Below, in pieces: positions 8,068 to 17,578 of a DNA stretch of 64,000 bases. The notes beneath the pieces are model-generated. The model ran no database searches. It had not been told where the DNA came from and worked only from the letters and a program-made list of their open reading frames with translations. Position 1 is the first letter of the stretch. Every line of letters starts with the position of its first letter. The stretch comes from Bacillota bacterium (GTDB lineage Bacteria; Bacillota; Clostridia; Peptostreptococcales; Anaerovoracaceae), in contig JAUNFA010000003.1 of NCBI GenBank assembly GCA_030525285.1, positions 94,530 to 158,529 on the forward strand. Direction: 5' to 3'. Both the position numbers and the translations under genes were made by a program.

Positions 8068-9297
8068 TTATTTGTTGTTTTCATTTTCCAGTTCTTTCAG
8101 CTTCATTGCACGAACCTTGAGAGGCAGACCCCACAGGGTGATAAATCCGGCCGCATCATGATGATCGTACATATCTCCTGTTGTGAAGGAAGCCAGACTT
8201 TCGCTGTAAAGTGAGTAAGGTGATGTAGTTCCGGCCTTAATTATGTTGCCCTTGTAGAGCTTGAATTTAACCTCGCCTGTTACATATTTCTGTGTTGACT
8301 TAACGAAGGCTATCATTGCTTCATTGACAGGTGTGAACCATTTACCTTCATAAACTGTCTGTGCCATTCTGTTGCCGATATCTTTTTTGAGATCCATAGT
8401 AGCACGGTCGATGACAAGTTCTTCAAGCTGCTGATGAGCTTCCATAAGAATAGTGCCTCCCGGAGTTTCGTATACGCCACGTGATTTCATTCCTACTACT
8501 CTGTTTTCAACGATATCGCATATGCCGATCCCGTGCTTGCCGCCAAGTTCATTAAGCTTTCTTATAATGTCAGCAACCTTCATCTCTTCGCCGTTAACTG
8601 ATACAGGAACGCCTTCAACGAATTTCATAGTAACATATTCAGCTTCATCGGGAGCATTTTCCGGAGAATTACCAAGTACCAGCAGATGGTCATAATTAGG
8701 TTCCAGTGATGGATCTTCAAGTTCAAGACCCTCATGACTCAGATGCCAGAGATTTCTGTCACGTGAGTAGCTCTGATCTGTTGAGAAAGGAAGGTCGATA
8801 CCGTGAGCCTTGCAGTAATCAATCTCTGCCTGACGTGAATCCATCTGCCATCTGTCATCTCTCCATGGAGCGATAACCTCGATGTCGGGAGCCAGTGCTT
8901 TGATACCGAGTTCGAATCTGATCTGATCGTTACCTTTGCCTGTTGCACCATGGCAGATTGCTACTGCGCCCTCTTTGCGGGCAACGTTAACGAGAGCCTT
9001 AGTGATAACAGGGCGAGCCATAGCTGTGCCGATAAGGTATTTATGCTCATAAACCGCATCAGCCTGCACGCACGGCATAATGAAATCCTCTGCGAATTCA
9101 TCAACAACGTCTTCAATGTAGAGCTTGCTTGCTCCGGAATATGCGGCTCTTTCTTCGAGACCGTCCAGTTCTTCACCCTGTCCGCAGTCTACGCAGCAGC
9201 AGATTACATCGTATCCGTAGGTTTCCTTGAGCCATGGAATGATTGCTGTTGTATCCAATCCGCCTGAATAAGCCAGAACAACTTTTTCTTTAGCCAT
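8068..9297 (-). CDS. argG: Argininosuccinate synthase
   Basis: This 409-residue protein starts with the PP-loop AYSGGLDTT (residues 9-17), which binds ATP pyrophosphate. Other family signatures are ICHGATGKGNDQIRFE and YETPGGTIL. It joins citrulline and aspartate to make argininosuccinate using ATP, the step before ArgH. A GGAGG site lies before the ATG. The upstream region holds a promoter and an ARG-box-like operator, so repression by ArgR with arginine is likely. Confidence 0.97.
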   Translation of the reverse strand: MAKEKVVLAYSGGLDTTAIIPWLKETYGYDVICCCVDCGQGEELDGLEERAAYSGASKLYIEDVVDEFAEDFIMPCVQADAVYEHKYLIGTAMARPVITKALVNVARKEGAVAICHGATGKGNDQIRFELGIKALAPDIEVIAPWRDDRWQMDSRQAEIDYCKAHGIDLPFSTDQSYSRDRNLWHLSHEGLELEDPSLEPNYDHLLVLGNSPENAPDEAEYVTMKFVEGVPVSVNGEEMKVADIIRKLNELGGKHGIGICDIVENRVVGMKSRGVYETPGGTILMEAHQQLEELVIDRATMDLKKDIGNRMAQTVYEGKWFTPVNEAMIAFVKSTQKYVTGEVKFKLYKGNIIKAGTTSPYSLYSESLASFTTGDMYDHHDAAGFITLWGLPLKVRAMKLKELENENNK

Positions 9298-9332
9298 AAT
9301 GTTTATCCTCCGTGTTTAAAAATCAATTAATA

Positions 9333-9407
9333 TGTATAAATATTCAACAAAAACCAATAAAAATACAAATTCTGCTACCATTATACATTAATTATGCATA
9401 AATTCAA
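9333..9407 (-). promoter_or_regulatory. argG promoter with ARG-box-like operator
   Basis: On the minus strand TTGAAT (9407-9402) and TATAAT (9385-9380) have a 16-bp spacer. In the leader, TGAATATTTATACA (9346-9333) matches the ArgR/AhrC consensus TGAATWWWWATTCA at all but one position. A weaker half-match, TGAATTTATGCATA, overlaps the -35 box (9406-9393). Confidence 0.65.
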
Positions 9408-9517
9408 GTCCCCAAAATAAAAAAATAAGAAATGGAAAAGGCAGCTAAAAATTGCAAGACATTAATTACAAAGTGTTGTAGAATATAAAGTGAATAGGTA
9501 CATATGAGGGAAGATTT

Positions 9518-10834
9518 ATGAAGATTAGACTGGACAGGGACAATGTAAGATGGGGAATTACGGCATTTATTGTTGTAGCATGCTGTCTGCTTCTGTATTT
9601 CGGACTTTTAAGGTACGAGGCGGTCAGCAATGTAATGACAAAATTTTCCGATACGATGAAACCATTCGTATGGGGTTTCGTGTTCGCATATCTGCTGTGT
9701 CCGATATACAACTTTTTTGTAAGGAAAGTGTATGCATTCCTGCGTAGTCATGGTAAGCCACTCAAAAGCGACCTCATACTTGCAAAGGTCAGTGGCACCA
9801 TAGTATCTCTGGCGATTCTGATAATAGTTGTGGCCGGAATTTTATGGATGATAATACCGGGTGTCTACGACAGTATCGTTAATATTATAGAAATTATTCC
9901 TGCGAGCAAGGATATGTTCCTGGCGTGGATAGACAGCAAGCTGCAGAATTTCCCAATTGCAGAGGCCAAAATGTCAGGATACATAAACAGCTGCACAGAC
10001 AATCTGATTAAATTCGCTACAGAGACATTCATACCTCATTATACGACTATAGCATCGGGAATATCATCGAGTATCATTGGTGTTGTCAGTATGGCCAAGA
10101 ACATTGTAATCGGAATAATCATCAGCGTTTACTTCCTGAACAGCAAGGACATATTTGCCGCACAGCTCAAGAAACTAATATTTGCTATTTTTAAAGAAAA
10201 TCATGCAGAGAAGACTCTCGAGATTGCACGCTTTACAAACAGTGCTTTCGGAGGATTCATCAGCGGTAAGATTATTGACTCGGGGATTATCGGGCTTATA
10301 TGCTTCCTGGGCATGACACTTTTTGGATGGGAGTACAGCCTGCTCATCAGCTGTATTATAGGAATAACAAACATCATTCCTTTCTTTGGCCCATTTATTG
10401 GTGCTATTCCATCAATATTGCTTTTGATAATGGTTAATCCTACACATGCCATTTATTTTGGAATTTTCGTTGTTATTCTTCAACAATTTGACGGCAACAT
10501 TCTCGGTCCTAAAATTCTTGGAGAAAGTACCGGAATACCGAGTTTCTGGGTATTGTTCTCAGTACTTGTGGGCGGAGGTCTTTTCGGTGTAGTGGGAATG
10601 ATTGTGGGAATTCCTATCTTCGCAGTGACATTCTACTACGGCTCGGAAATCATCAATGCCAGGCTGGCCAACAAAGGGTTTTCTACGTCGTTGGTGGATT
10701 ACAAGATTGATTCATATAGAAGCACCACCAGGATTGTGGCTGAACGCAAAGGAATAGCGAAACTCGTGCATAAGATAAGACAAAAATACAAGGACGGTAA
10801 AAAAAGAGAAAATGACGACAGCGACAATGAATAG
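9518..10834 (+). CDS. AI-2E/PerM family membrane transporter
   Basis: This 438-residue protein has the family pattern: two N-terminal helices, a soluble-looking stretch (residues about 115-190), then a cluster of C-terminal helices. The conserved stretches GFVFAYLLCPIYNFF near the start and GITNIIPFFGPFIGAIPSILLLI near residue 285 are typical. Members export or import small molecules such as autoinducer-2 or ions, but most are uncharacterised. The C-terminus is a long basic tail. Its stop codon overlaps the murB start by 23 bp. Confidence 0.88.
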   Translation: MKIRLDRDNVRWGITAFIVVACCLLLYFGLLRYEAVSNVMTKFSDTMKPFVWGFVFAYLLCPIYNFFVRKVYAFLRSHGKPLKSDLILAKVSGTIVSLAILIIVVAGILWMIIPGVYDSIVNIIEIIPASKDMFLAWIDSKLQNFPIAEAKMSGYINSCTDNLIKFATETFIPHYTTIASGISSSIIGVVSMAKNIVIGIIISVYFLNSKDIFAAQLKKLIFAIFKENHAEKTLEIARFTNSAFGGFISGKIIDSGIIGLICFLGMTLFGWEYSLLISCIIGITNIIPFFGPFIGAIPSILLLIMVNPTHAIYFGIFVVILQQFDGNILGPKILGESTGIPSFWVLFSVLVGGGLFGVVGMIVGIPIFAVTFYYGSEIINARLANKGFSTSLVDYKIDSYRSTTRIVAERKGIAKLVHKIRQKYKDGKKRENDDSDNE

Positions 10835-11735
10835 CAATATTACATCAAAACTCGGGAGCATTGTTGATAGCTCTCACATATATATCAATGCCGCAATGGA
10901 CAAATACACTTCTTTTAGAGCTGGCGGCAAGGCTGCTGTACTTGTTGAACCGGATTCTGCAGAGGAACTCAAAGGAATTTTGAAGCTGCTGCACGAAGAG
11001 AATTGTCCTCATACGGTTCTCGGCAACGGATCTAATGTTCTTGTCAGAGATAGCGGTTATGATGGAGTGATAGTAAGAATAGGTAAGGCATTCAGCAGCA
11101 TAAAGGTTGACGGAGATAGCCTTGTCTGTGGCGGAGGTGCACTTATGTCCGCAGTGGCAAGAGAAGCTCTCAATGCAGGGCTGACAGGCTTTGAATTTGC
11201 ATCAGGCATTCCTGGATCCATAGGTGGGGCTGTATTTATGAATGCAGGTGCCTATGGTGGAGAAATCAAAGAAATTCTCAACAAGGTACATCTGATATCT
11301 GCAGATGGAACCCGCGATTTTTGTATGACCGGAGAAGAACTGGACATGAGCTACAGGCACAGTCTTATTCAGGAGACGGGAGACATTGTAGTCGAGGCGG
11401 AGCTGAAGCTTAAAAAGGGTGACGCAGATGCAATCAGAGAGACAATGGCTGAACTGACAGCCAGACGCAATTCCAAACAGCCGGTGCAGTACCCGAGTGC
11501 AGGAAGTACATTCAAAAGACCTGAAGGGTATTTCGCAGGTAAACTGATTCAGGATGCGGGCTGTAAAGGTCTGCAGATTGGTGGCGCGCAGGTATCGGAA
11601 CTGCACAGTGGTTTTATTATTAATAAGGATAGTGCGACAGCAACTGATATTCTTCAGCTGATGGAAGTGGTTGCTGCCAAAGTATATAATGATTTCGGTG
11701 TTCATTTAGAACCGGAGGTACGCATAATTGGATAA
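10812..11735 (+). CDS. murB: UDP-N-acetylenolpyruvoylglucosamine reductase
   Basis: This 307-residue protein is the short (type II) MurB. It has the FAD-binding stretch VLGNGSNVLVRDSGYDGVIVRI, FASGIPGSIGGAVFMNAGAYGGE, the catalytic-serine segment PSAGSTFKRPEG, and the closing glutamate in LEPEVRIIG. It reduces UDP-GlcNAc-enolpyruvate to UDP-MurNAc with NADPH, an early peptidoglycan step. A second in-frame ATG is five codons downstream. It heads the murB-php-rapZ-whiA series. Confidence 0.95.
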   Translation: MTTATMNSNITSKLGSIVDSSHIYINAAMDKYTSFRAGGKAAVLVEPDSAEELKGILKLLHEENCPHTVLGNGSNVLVRDSGYDGVIVRIGKAFSSIKVDGDSLVCGGGALMSAVAREALNAGLTGFEFASGIPGSIGGAVFMNAGAYGGEIKEILNKVHLISADGTRDFCMTGEELDMSYRHSLIQETGDIVVEAELKLKKGDADAIRETMAELTARRNSKQPVQYPSAGSTFKRPEGYFAGKLIQDAGCKGLQIGGAQVSELHSGFIINKDSATATDILQLMEVVAAKVYNDFGVHLEPEVRIIG

Positions 11736-12483
11736 TAATATTGAAAAAATCGTAGACAAGTATGAACTTGTCTACGATTTGCATACACACACAACATACT
11801 CACACGGCAAGGGTTCTGTTGAGGACAATGTGAGAGAAGCGTTTAACAAGGGACTTGAATATGTCGCAATAAGCGACCACGGTCCGGGGCATCTTACCTA
11901 CGGCATAAACAGGGATGATCTTGTTAATATGCGAAATGATATAGAGAAAATGAACGTGAAGTATCCCAAGATGCACGTTCGCATGAGTGTTGAAGCAAAC
12001 ACCCTTTGCAAACCCCCTTATCTTGACATAAGACCGGAGGAATTCGAGGAATTCGATTTCGTCATTGCAGGATATCACTATGGGGTATTCGGAGGCAACA
12101 TGATAAGAAACTGGCTGTGGAACAAGGGAATCAGGATTGGCGAAGAGTCCCTAAGACGGTCAAATACTCAAATGGTAATTAACTGTCTGAGAAATAATGA
12201 TATAGCGATTCTTACCCATCCGGGAGATAAGGGTCCCTTCGATCTTGAAGCGATTGCAGAGGTGTGTGTTGAAACAGATACGCTTATGGAAATCAACACG
12301 TGGCATGGTCATCTGACGTGTGAGGAACTCAAGCTTGTGGCTGCCAATCCTCGTGTGAAATTCATAATAAGCAGTGATGCACACACACCGGAAAGGGTAG
12401 CAGATTTTAAATCCGGATTAAGAAGAGCACTTGAGGCAGGTGTTGATCCGGCAAGGATCGTCAATATCAGAGAGGTGGTATAA
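11728..12483 (+). CDS. PHP-domain phosphoesterase
   Basis: This 251-residue protein has the PHP metal motifs: YDLHTHTTYSHGKG near the start, ISDHGPGH, EAN, and late HPGDKG and SSDAHTPE. These bind two or three metals for phosphate-ester hydrolysis; relatives include histidinol phosphatase and YcdX-like enzymes. The start is a TTG at 11728, chosen because GGAGG lies 10 bp upstream and the frame overlaps the murB stop. PHP genes are frequently found between murB and rapZ in Clostridia. The substrate is unknown. Confidence 0.87.
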   Translation: MDNNIEKIVDKYELVYDLHTHTTYSHGKGSVEDNVREAFNKGLEYVAISDHGPGHLTYGINRDDLVNMRNDIEKMNVKYPKMHVRMSVEANTLCKPPYLDIRPEEFEEFDFVIAGYHYGVFGGNMIRNWLWNKGIRIGEESLRRSNTQMVINCLRNNDIAILTHPGDKGPFDLEAIAEVCVETDTLMEINTWHGHLTCEELKLVAANPRVKFIISSDAHTPERVADFKSGLRRALEAGVDPARIVNIREVV

Positions 12484-12485
12484 AA

Positions 12486-13337
12486 ATGAAGGTGGTTATT
12501 GTCACCGGTCTATCAGGAGCAGGCAAAACACAAACAATAGACTGTCTAGAAGACATGGGATTTTATTGTATTGAAAACATGCCTCCTGCACTTATTAAGA
12601 GCTTTATTGCATTAAGCAGCAGCGGTAACGGAATTGACAGAGCGGCTTTTACGGTAGATGTGAGAGGCGGAGAACTTTTCGCTGATTTATCGGATGTTTT
12701 GAGAGATATGCGTGAGGAGGGTATCGAATACAAGATTATTTTCCTGGAAGCATCAGACTCGACACTTATCAAAAGGTACAGTGAGACAAGAAGGCCACAT
12801 CCTTTGGCAGACGGTGGACCAGCACTAAAGGGAATCAGCAAGGAAAGGGAGATGCTTAGTATGCTCCGTAACGATGCTGATTATGTCATAGACACATCAA
12901 ATCTCAAAACCGCACAGCTTTGGGCAGAAATCAAGCATATTCTTGATGGTGAGGAATCAGAAAAAAGCTTCATGATCAATATCATGTCCTTTGGATACAA
13001 AAAGGGGATTCCTATAGGCGGGGAACTTGTATTTGACATGAGATTCATTCCGAATCCGTACTATGTTAAATCCCTGAGAAAGCTGACCGGTAACAATAAG
13101 AAGATACAGGATTACGTGCTTAAACATCAGATAACACAGGACTTCCTGGACAAGGCCATGGAAATGATTGAGATGCTGATTCCGTTTTATATCAAAGAAG
13201 GCAAATACAATCTGGCTGTATGCATCGGATGTACAGGCGGTCATCACAGGTCAGTGGCAGTGGCAAATGAATTGAATAGGCGACTTACAGAGAAGGGAAG
13301 AAGGACTACCCTTGAGCACAGAGATATCAAGAAATAG
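12486..13337 (+). CDS. rapZ: RNase adapter protein RapZ
   Basis: This 283-residue protein has a P-loop GLSGAGKT (8-15) and the C-terminal signature SFGYKKGIP... FDMRFIPNPYY and CIGCTGGHHRSV. In enteric bacteria RapZ brings the small RNA GlmZ to RNase E and controls amino-sugar supply; in Firmicutes it is usually in the same cluster as murB and whiA, and its role is less clear. The gene starts two bases after the PHP stop. The yvcK (gluconeogenesis factor) gene that often separates rapZ and whiA is not here. Confidence 0.95.
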   Translation: MKVVIVTGLSGAGKTQTIDCLEDMGFYCIENMPPALIKSFIALSSSGNGIDRAAFTVDVRGGELFADLSDVLRDMREEGIEYKIIFLEASDSTLIKRYSETRRPHPLADGGPALKGISKEREMLSMLRNDADYVIDTSNLKTAQLWAEIKHILDGEESEKSFMINIMSFGYKKGIPIGGELVFDMRFIPNPYYVKSLRKLTGNNKKIQDYVLKHQITQDFLDKAMEMIEMLIPFYIKEGKYNLAVCIGCTGGHHRSVAVANELNRRLTEKGRRTTLEHRDIKK

Positions 13338-13349
13338 GATAACAGAATA

Positions 13350-14306
13350 ATGTCATTCGCATCAGAAACAAAAAACGAACTATCCAGGATAATTCCGAGC
13401 AAAAAATGCTGTCAGCTGGCGGATATTGCCGGCTTTATGAGAGTCGGTGGGAGCATCGGACTTGCCGGAATGGGAAAATTCAAAATATCAATGTCGACCC
13501 TCAATTTAGCTGTAGTAAGGCACTACAAGCAGCTTATTAAAGAATATTTTTCTGTGGACGTAAGCATAGAGATGGGTCAGGGCAACGGCATAGAAAAAAG
13601 CAATATGTATACTATAACCCTCGGCCCTGAGGAAAACAGTGAGCAGATTCTCAGAGAGGTGGGAATTCTTATGGTGCGTGAAGGAATGAACTCCATAAGC
13701 GACCAGATATATGACGGAATCATAAGAACCAAGTGTTGCCGCAAGTCGTTTCTTAGGGGAGCATTCCTAGCCACAGGCACTGTCAGCAATCCGGAGAAGG
13801 GATATCATTATGAGATATTCACCAGCTCTGAACGAATTGCTAAGGATATACGCAGAGTGTGCAATACTTTTACGGATATTACAGCTAAAGTAGTGAAGCG
13901 AAAACGTGGATACGGTGTGTACATCAAGGCCAGGGAGCAGGTGAGAGACATGCTGGGAATTATGGGAGCATCAAGTCAGTTCTTTGAATTCGATAATGTA
14001 ATGATGATGAAGGACTTGATGTCTCAGACACGCAGAGAAAATAATCTGGATAATGCCAACATTGACAAGGCTATTGTAACTGCTGAACACCAGATTGAGT
14101 GCATCAAGCGAATTGATGAATATCATGGTCTGGATTCACTGTCACCTAAGTTGCAAGAAGCGGCCCTTGCCAGAATGGAGCATCCGGAATTGAGTATTCA
14201 GGAATTGGGGAGCATAATGAATCCACCACTTAGCAAATCGGGAATTAACAACAGGCTAAGACGAATAGTCGATATGGCAGAGGGACTGCCAGGAGGTAGG
14301 AAATGA
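13350..14306 (+). CDS. whiA: DNA-binding regulator WhiA
   Basis: This 318-residue protein has the family start SFASETKNEL, a LAGLIDADG-like core without nuclease residues (FLRGAFLATGTVSNPEKGYHYEI), and the C-terminal helix-turn-helix with HPELSIQELGSIMNPPLSKSGINNRLRR. In Firmicutes WhiA affects cell division and chromosome segregation. It starts 12 bp after rapZ and overlaps the next gene by four bases. Confidence 0.96.
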   Translation: MSFASETKNELSRIIPSKKCCQLADIAGFMRVGGSIGLAGMGKFKISMSTLNLAVVRHYKQLIKEYFSVDVSIEMGQGNGIEKSNMYTITLGPEENSEQILREVGILMVREGMNSISDQIYDGIIRTKCCRKSFLRGAFLATGTVSNPEKGYHYEIFTSSERIAKDIRRVCNTFTDITAKVVKRKRGYGVYIKAREQVRDMLGIMGASSQFFEFDNVMMMKDLMSQTRRENNLDNANIDKAIVTAEHQIECIKRIDEYHGLDSLSPKLQEAALARMEHPELSIQELGSIMNPPLSKSGINNRLRRIVDMAEGLPGGRK

Positions 14307-14731
14307 GTGAATTCAGCACAACATGGAGAGTGCAGTATTATGAGACTGACAAGATGGGAATAGTTCATCACTCCAACTATATAAGATATTTTGAAACAGC
14401 CCGAACTGAATATATCAGGGAGTGCGGGCTTGCATATGATGACATGGAGAAAGCAGGCATATGGATGCCTGTTTTGAACGTTAATGTGCAATTCAAGACT
14501 CCGGCTGTATATGATGAAATAATCAGAATCAGGTGCCGCACCGCCAAGGTGAGAGGTGCCAGCGTGGATCTCCAATATGAAATCAGCAATTATGAAACGG
14601 GCGAGGTGCATGTGACAGGTTCAAGCTCTCACGGATTCACAACACCGGAGCTGAAGCCTATTAAAATTAAGAGGGATGCACCGGAAATTTACAGGATTTT
14701 TGAGAAAGCAAAAGAGGAATGTGATGAATAA
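14303..14731 (+). CDS. YbgC-type acyl-CoA thioesterase
   Basis: This 142-residue hotdog protein has the 4HBT/YbgC motif VQYYETDKMGIVHHSNYIRYFE, with Asp18 as the likely catalytic residue. These enzymes hydrolyse short-chain acyl-CoA or 4-hydroxybenzoyl-CoA-like thioesters. The gene overlaps whiA by four bases (ATGA) and the rlmD start by eight, so translation is probably coupled. Confidence 0.88.
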   Translation: MSEFSTTWRVQYYETDKMGIVHHSNYIRYFETARTEYIRECGLAYDDMEKAGIWMPVLNVNVQFKTPAVYDEIIRIRCRTAKVRGASVDLQYEISNYETGEVHVTGSSSHGFTTPELKPIKIKRDAPEIYRIFEKAKEECDE

Positions 14732-16202
14732 AGGGGATAGAATCGAAATTTTAATCGAGGATATGAGCTTCGAGGGTCAGGGAATCGGCCGCTGGGAGGG
14801 AATTGTAGTATTCGTGCCACATACGGTTCCAGGTGATAAAGCACTGGCTGAAATTACTAAGGTAAAGAAGAACTACTGCTTTAGCAGACTTGTGGAAATT
14901 ATTGAGGAATCTCCGGACAGAATCGATGAGTTTGATTGCGAATCATGTGATAAAGGCTGCGGTGGCTGTGTATACAGCAAACTCAGCTATGAGGGACAGC
15001 TGAAGCTTAAGGAGCATCAGGTTCGCGAAAAAATTGCACGACTTGGAGGTATCGAGGATCCTTTGATCAGACCGATTATCGGTATGAATGAAGATGATAA
15101 TGAGGGTATGGGTCCATACAGATACAGAAACAAGGCTCAGTTTCCGGTAAGCACAGGTGGCATCATAACGAGAAAAGGTGGCATCGTCGAAAATCTAGGT
15201 GAGCCGGCAGTAGGATTTTATAAGAACAAAAGTCATCAGGTTGTGGATTGCCCGGACTGTTACATTCAGTCTATGGCTGCTATGGCCGCTGCGGATGCCC
15301 TGCGTACTTTTATGGAAGAAGATAATATTACTGCGTGGGATCCCAAATGGGAGAAGGGTCTGATACGTCATCTTATCGTTAAGACCGGATTCATGACAAA
15401 AGCTGTAATGGTGATTCTTGTAATAAACGGAAAGGGCATTCCTAATGCCCAGAAACTTGTAGAAATGCTGGATGATGCTGTTTATGAAGCGGGATACAAT
15501 CTTGAAAGCGTTGCCATAAACATAAACAAGGAAGCAAATTCCAAGGAAATCATGGGCGATGATACACAGATTATTGCGGGAAGCAATGTAATCAGCGACA
15601 TGATTGGGGATTTAACATTTGAAATTTCACCGACGAGTTTTTATCAGGTTAATCCCGTTCAGGTGACACGCCTTTATGATACAGTTCACCGCTATTGTGA
15701 ATTTGATAGTTACGCAGAACCACCTGTGATTATGGATCTTTATTGTGGGGTAGGAACTATCGGACTTTATTGTGCGGACAAGGCTGAGGCTGTGGTTGGC
15801 ATTGAGGTTGTAAAGGACGCGGTTGTAAACGCCAACAGAAACGCGGTTGTAAATAGTATCGTCAATGCACGATTCATTCAGGGTAAAGCAGAAGAAATTC
15901 TGCCGGAGTACATCTCCGGAAACAACTCATCGGATGAACAGCTGACAGACCAGCTGAGAAGAAGCCGCATCGCCATAATGGATCCGCCAAGAGCCGGCTC
16001 AAAACCTGAACTTCTAGATGCAATCGCCGAATCCAACGTGGATAGGATAATATATGTCTCATGCGACCCGGCAACTTTGGGCAGAGATATTAAATATCTG
16101 GAAAGCATAAGATTCGAATTTTGCGAAGCAACACCAGTGGACATGTTCCCATGGACCGGCCATGTGGAGACGGTCTGTTTGCTGTCAAGAAAAGATAAAT
16201 AA
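14724..16202 (+). CDS. 23S rRNA (uracil-5-)-methyltransferase, RlmD/RumA type
   Basis: This 492-residue protein has an N-terminal TRAM domain (residues 1-60), four cysteines for an iron-sulfur cluster (CESCDKGCGGC), the SAM site DLYCGVGTIGLYC, DPPRAGSKPE, and the catalytic cysteine in YVSCDPATL. It methylates uracil-5 in 23S rRNA. The ATG at 14724 is preferred over an upstream in-frame ATG because of its GAGGAA site and the neighbour's overlap. The last residues GHVETVCLLSRKDK end abruptly after HVETVCLL, and foreign DNA begins right after; the 3' end of this gene family is a known integration target. Confidence 0.93.
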   Translation: MNKGDRIEILIEDMSFEGQGIGRWEGIVVFVPHTVPGDKALAEITKVKKNYCFSRLVEIIEESPDRIDEFDCESCDKGCGGCVYSKLSYEGQLKLKEHQVREKIARLGGIEDPLIRPIIGMNEDDNEGMGPYRYRNKAQFPVSTGGIITRKGGIVENLGEPAVGFYKNKSHQVVDCPDCYIQSMAAMAAADALRTFMEEDNITAWDPKWEKGLIRHLIVKTGFMTKAVMVILVINGKGIPNAQKLVEMLDDAVYEAGYNLESVAININKEANSKEIMGDDTQIIAGSNVISDMIGDLTFEISPTSFYQVNPVQVTRLYDTVHRYCEFDSYAEPPVIMDLYCGVGTIGLYCADKAEAVVGIEVVKDAVVNANRNAVVNSIVNARFIQGKAEEILPEYISGNNSSDEQLTDQLRRSRIAIMDPPRAGSKPELLDAIAESNVDRIIYVSCDPATLGRDIKYLESIRFEFCEATPVDMFPWTGHVETVCLLSRKDK

Positions 16203-16476
16203 GAGCCAAAAAGTGGCGTATTTCCGGGCTTTTTGCGAGGTTAGCATCATCAGAGAAGCCTTGCGGAAAGCTCGGTTTTCTTGTATGGAAACATATCTAC
16301 TTTTTAGTCTGACCGGAGAAAAAGTGGATGGTCGAGAAAATGCGGTAGGGTTTAGGCTGTGGATTAGATGTCATAGGTTGTGGCACTGGGATTGTTGTCA
16401 GCGTCGACCGCAGTTTAAGCCACTCGATACTAAGAAGCAGACTTGGCAGTGAAATAGATGACAGGAGGAAATAAAC
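16203..16476. other. Intergenic junction between rlmD and the SIR2 operon
   Basis: These 274 bases hold no convincing gene. A plus-strand frame (16162-16452) is cysteine- and tryptophan-rich, overlaps the rlmD end and has no binding site. A ribosome binding site AGGAGG lies at the right end for the SIR2 gene. No clear promoter was found. If an element is integrated at the rlmD 3' end, its left attachment site should be near 16160-16210. Confidence 0.5.
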
Positions 16477-17529
16477 ATGAGCGAGATTAACTTTCAAGAG
16501 TATGAGTATTATATGAAAAATCGACCGCATGTTGTAATACTAGGTGCTGGTGCTAGTTGCGCAGCGATACCGACAGGAGATAAATACGGAAGAAAAATAT
16601 CTGCGATGAGCGGTTTTATTGATAAACTGGGGTTAAATGAAATAATCTCAAAAGTATCGATTCATACTTCATCAGATAACCTTGAAGATATATATATGGA
16701 ATTGGATGAGAGAAGTAAAAATGAGTCGGACTGCAATGCAGTGAAAAATGAATTAGAAAATGTCATTCGATATTATATGAGTGATTTTGAATTGCCGGAC
16801 GAGCCAACTATTTATGATTTCCTAGTTATGAGTTTGACCAACAAGGACTTAATCGCAACATTTAACTGGGATCCATTCTTGGTTCAGGCAATAGGAAGAA
16901 TACAAAAGTATACGGACAATATTCCACAAGTAGCGTTTCTTCATGGTAATGTTGCAGTTGGGTATTGTTCAGATGATAATGTTATTGGGAATGTTGGTAG
17001 GATATGTAGATGCGGAAAAGCATTAAAGCCTATGAAACTACTTTTTCCAATTAAAAACAAAGATTATTCAAGCGATGAAGCAATAGCAAAATCGTGGAAA
17101 CAACTGAAAAATGCGCTTGAACGGGCATATATGGTAACTATATTTGGGTACAGTGCACCTAAAAGTGATGCTGAGGCTGTTGCCATGCTTAAACAGGCGT
17201 GGGGAGCTGTTGATGATAGAAAGTTAGAAGAAATCGAACTTGTAGATATTAGGGATGAGCAGACGGTAATAGATTCATGGGATCAGTTTATTCACACGCA
17301 TCACTATTCCTATCATACCAGCTTTTTTGATACAACTTTAGCAAGATGTCCACGGAGAAGTTGTGAAGCGACGTTTGATAGATTGATGAATTGCATCTGG
17401 TTAGATGGGAATAAAGGTTTTAAGGAAGGAATGAGTTTCTCAGATATAGATGAAATGACATATAAACTGATAATTGAAGAAGAGCAAAATAAAGGTAAGA
17501 AAGAAGCACTTTCAAATCCATATCATTGA
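16477..17529 (+). CDS. SIR2-like protein, probable NAD-consuming defence effector
   Basis: This 350-residue protein begins with the SIR2-type nucleotide motif ILGAGAS (21-27). Further hallmarks are TFNWDPF (Asn130) and FLHGN (His156), matching the catalytic Asn and His of SIR2 NADases, and a late IFGYSAPKSDAEA stretch. Such SIR2 domains in bacteria (as in Thoeris ThsA or DSR-type systems) degrade NAD+ when phage infection is sensed. The last 100 residues are not recognised. It heads a three-gene unit with a membrane protein and a small protein. The DNA is visibly AT-richer than rlmD. A defence role is inference. Confidence 0.75.
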   Translation: MSEINFQEYEYYMKNRPHVVILGAGASCAAIPTGDKYGRKISAMSGFIDKLGLNEIISKVSIHTSSDNLEDIYMELDERSKNESDCNAVKNELENVIRYYMSDFELPDEPTIYDFLVMSLTNKDLIATFNWDPFLVQAIGRIQKYTDNIPQVAFLHGNVAVGYCSDDNVIGNVGRICRCGKALKPMKLLFPIKNKDYSSDEAIAKSWKQLKNALERAYMVTIFGYSAPKSDAEAVAMLKQAWGAVDDRKLEEIELVDIRDEQTVIDSWDQFIHTHHYSYHTSFFDTTLARCPRRSCEATFDRLMNCIWLDGNKGFKEGMSFSDIDEMTYKLIIEEEQNKGKKEALSNPYH

Positions 17530-17578
17530 TTCGCGAAAATTACAAAGCCTATTATAGAAAAAATAGGAGGTACTTCAT

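Noticed and set aside
16162..16452. A 96-aa plus-strand frame over the rlmD end
   Set aside because: Overlaps rlmD, rich in Cys/Trp, no ribosome binding site.
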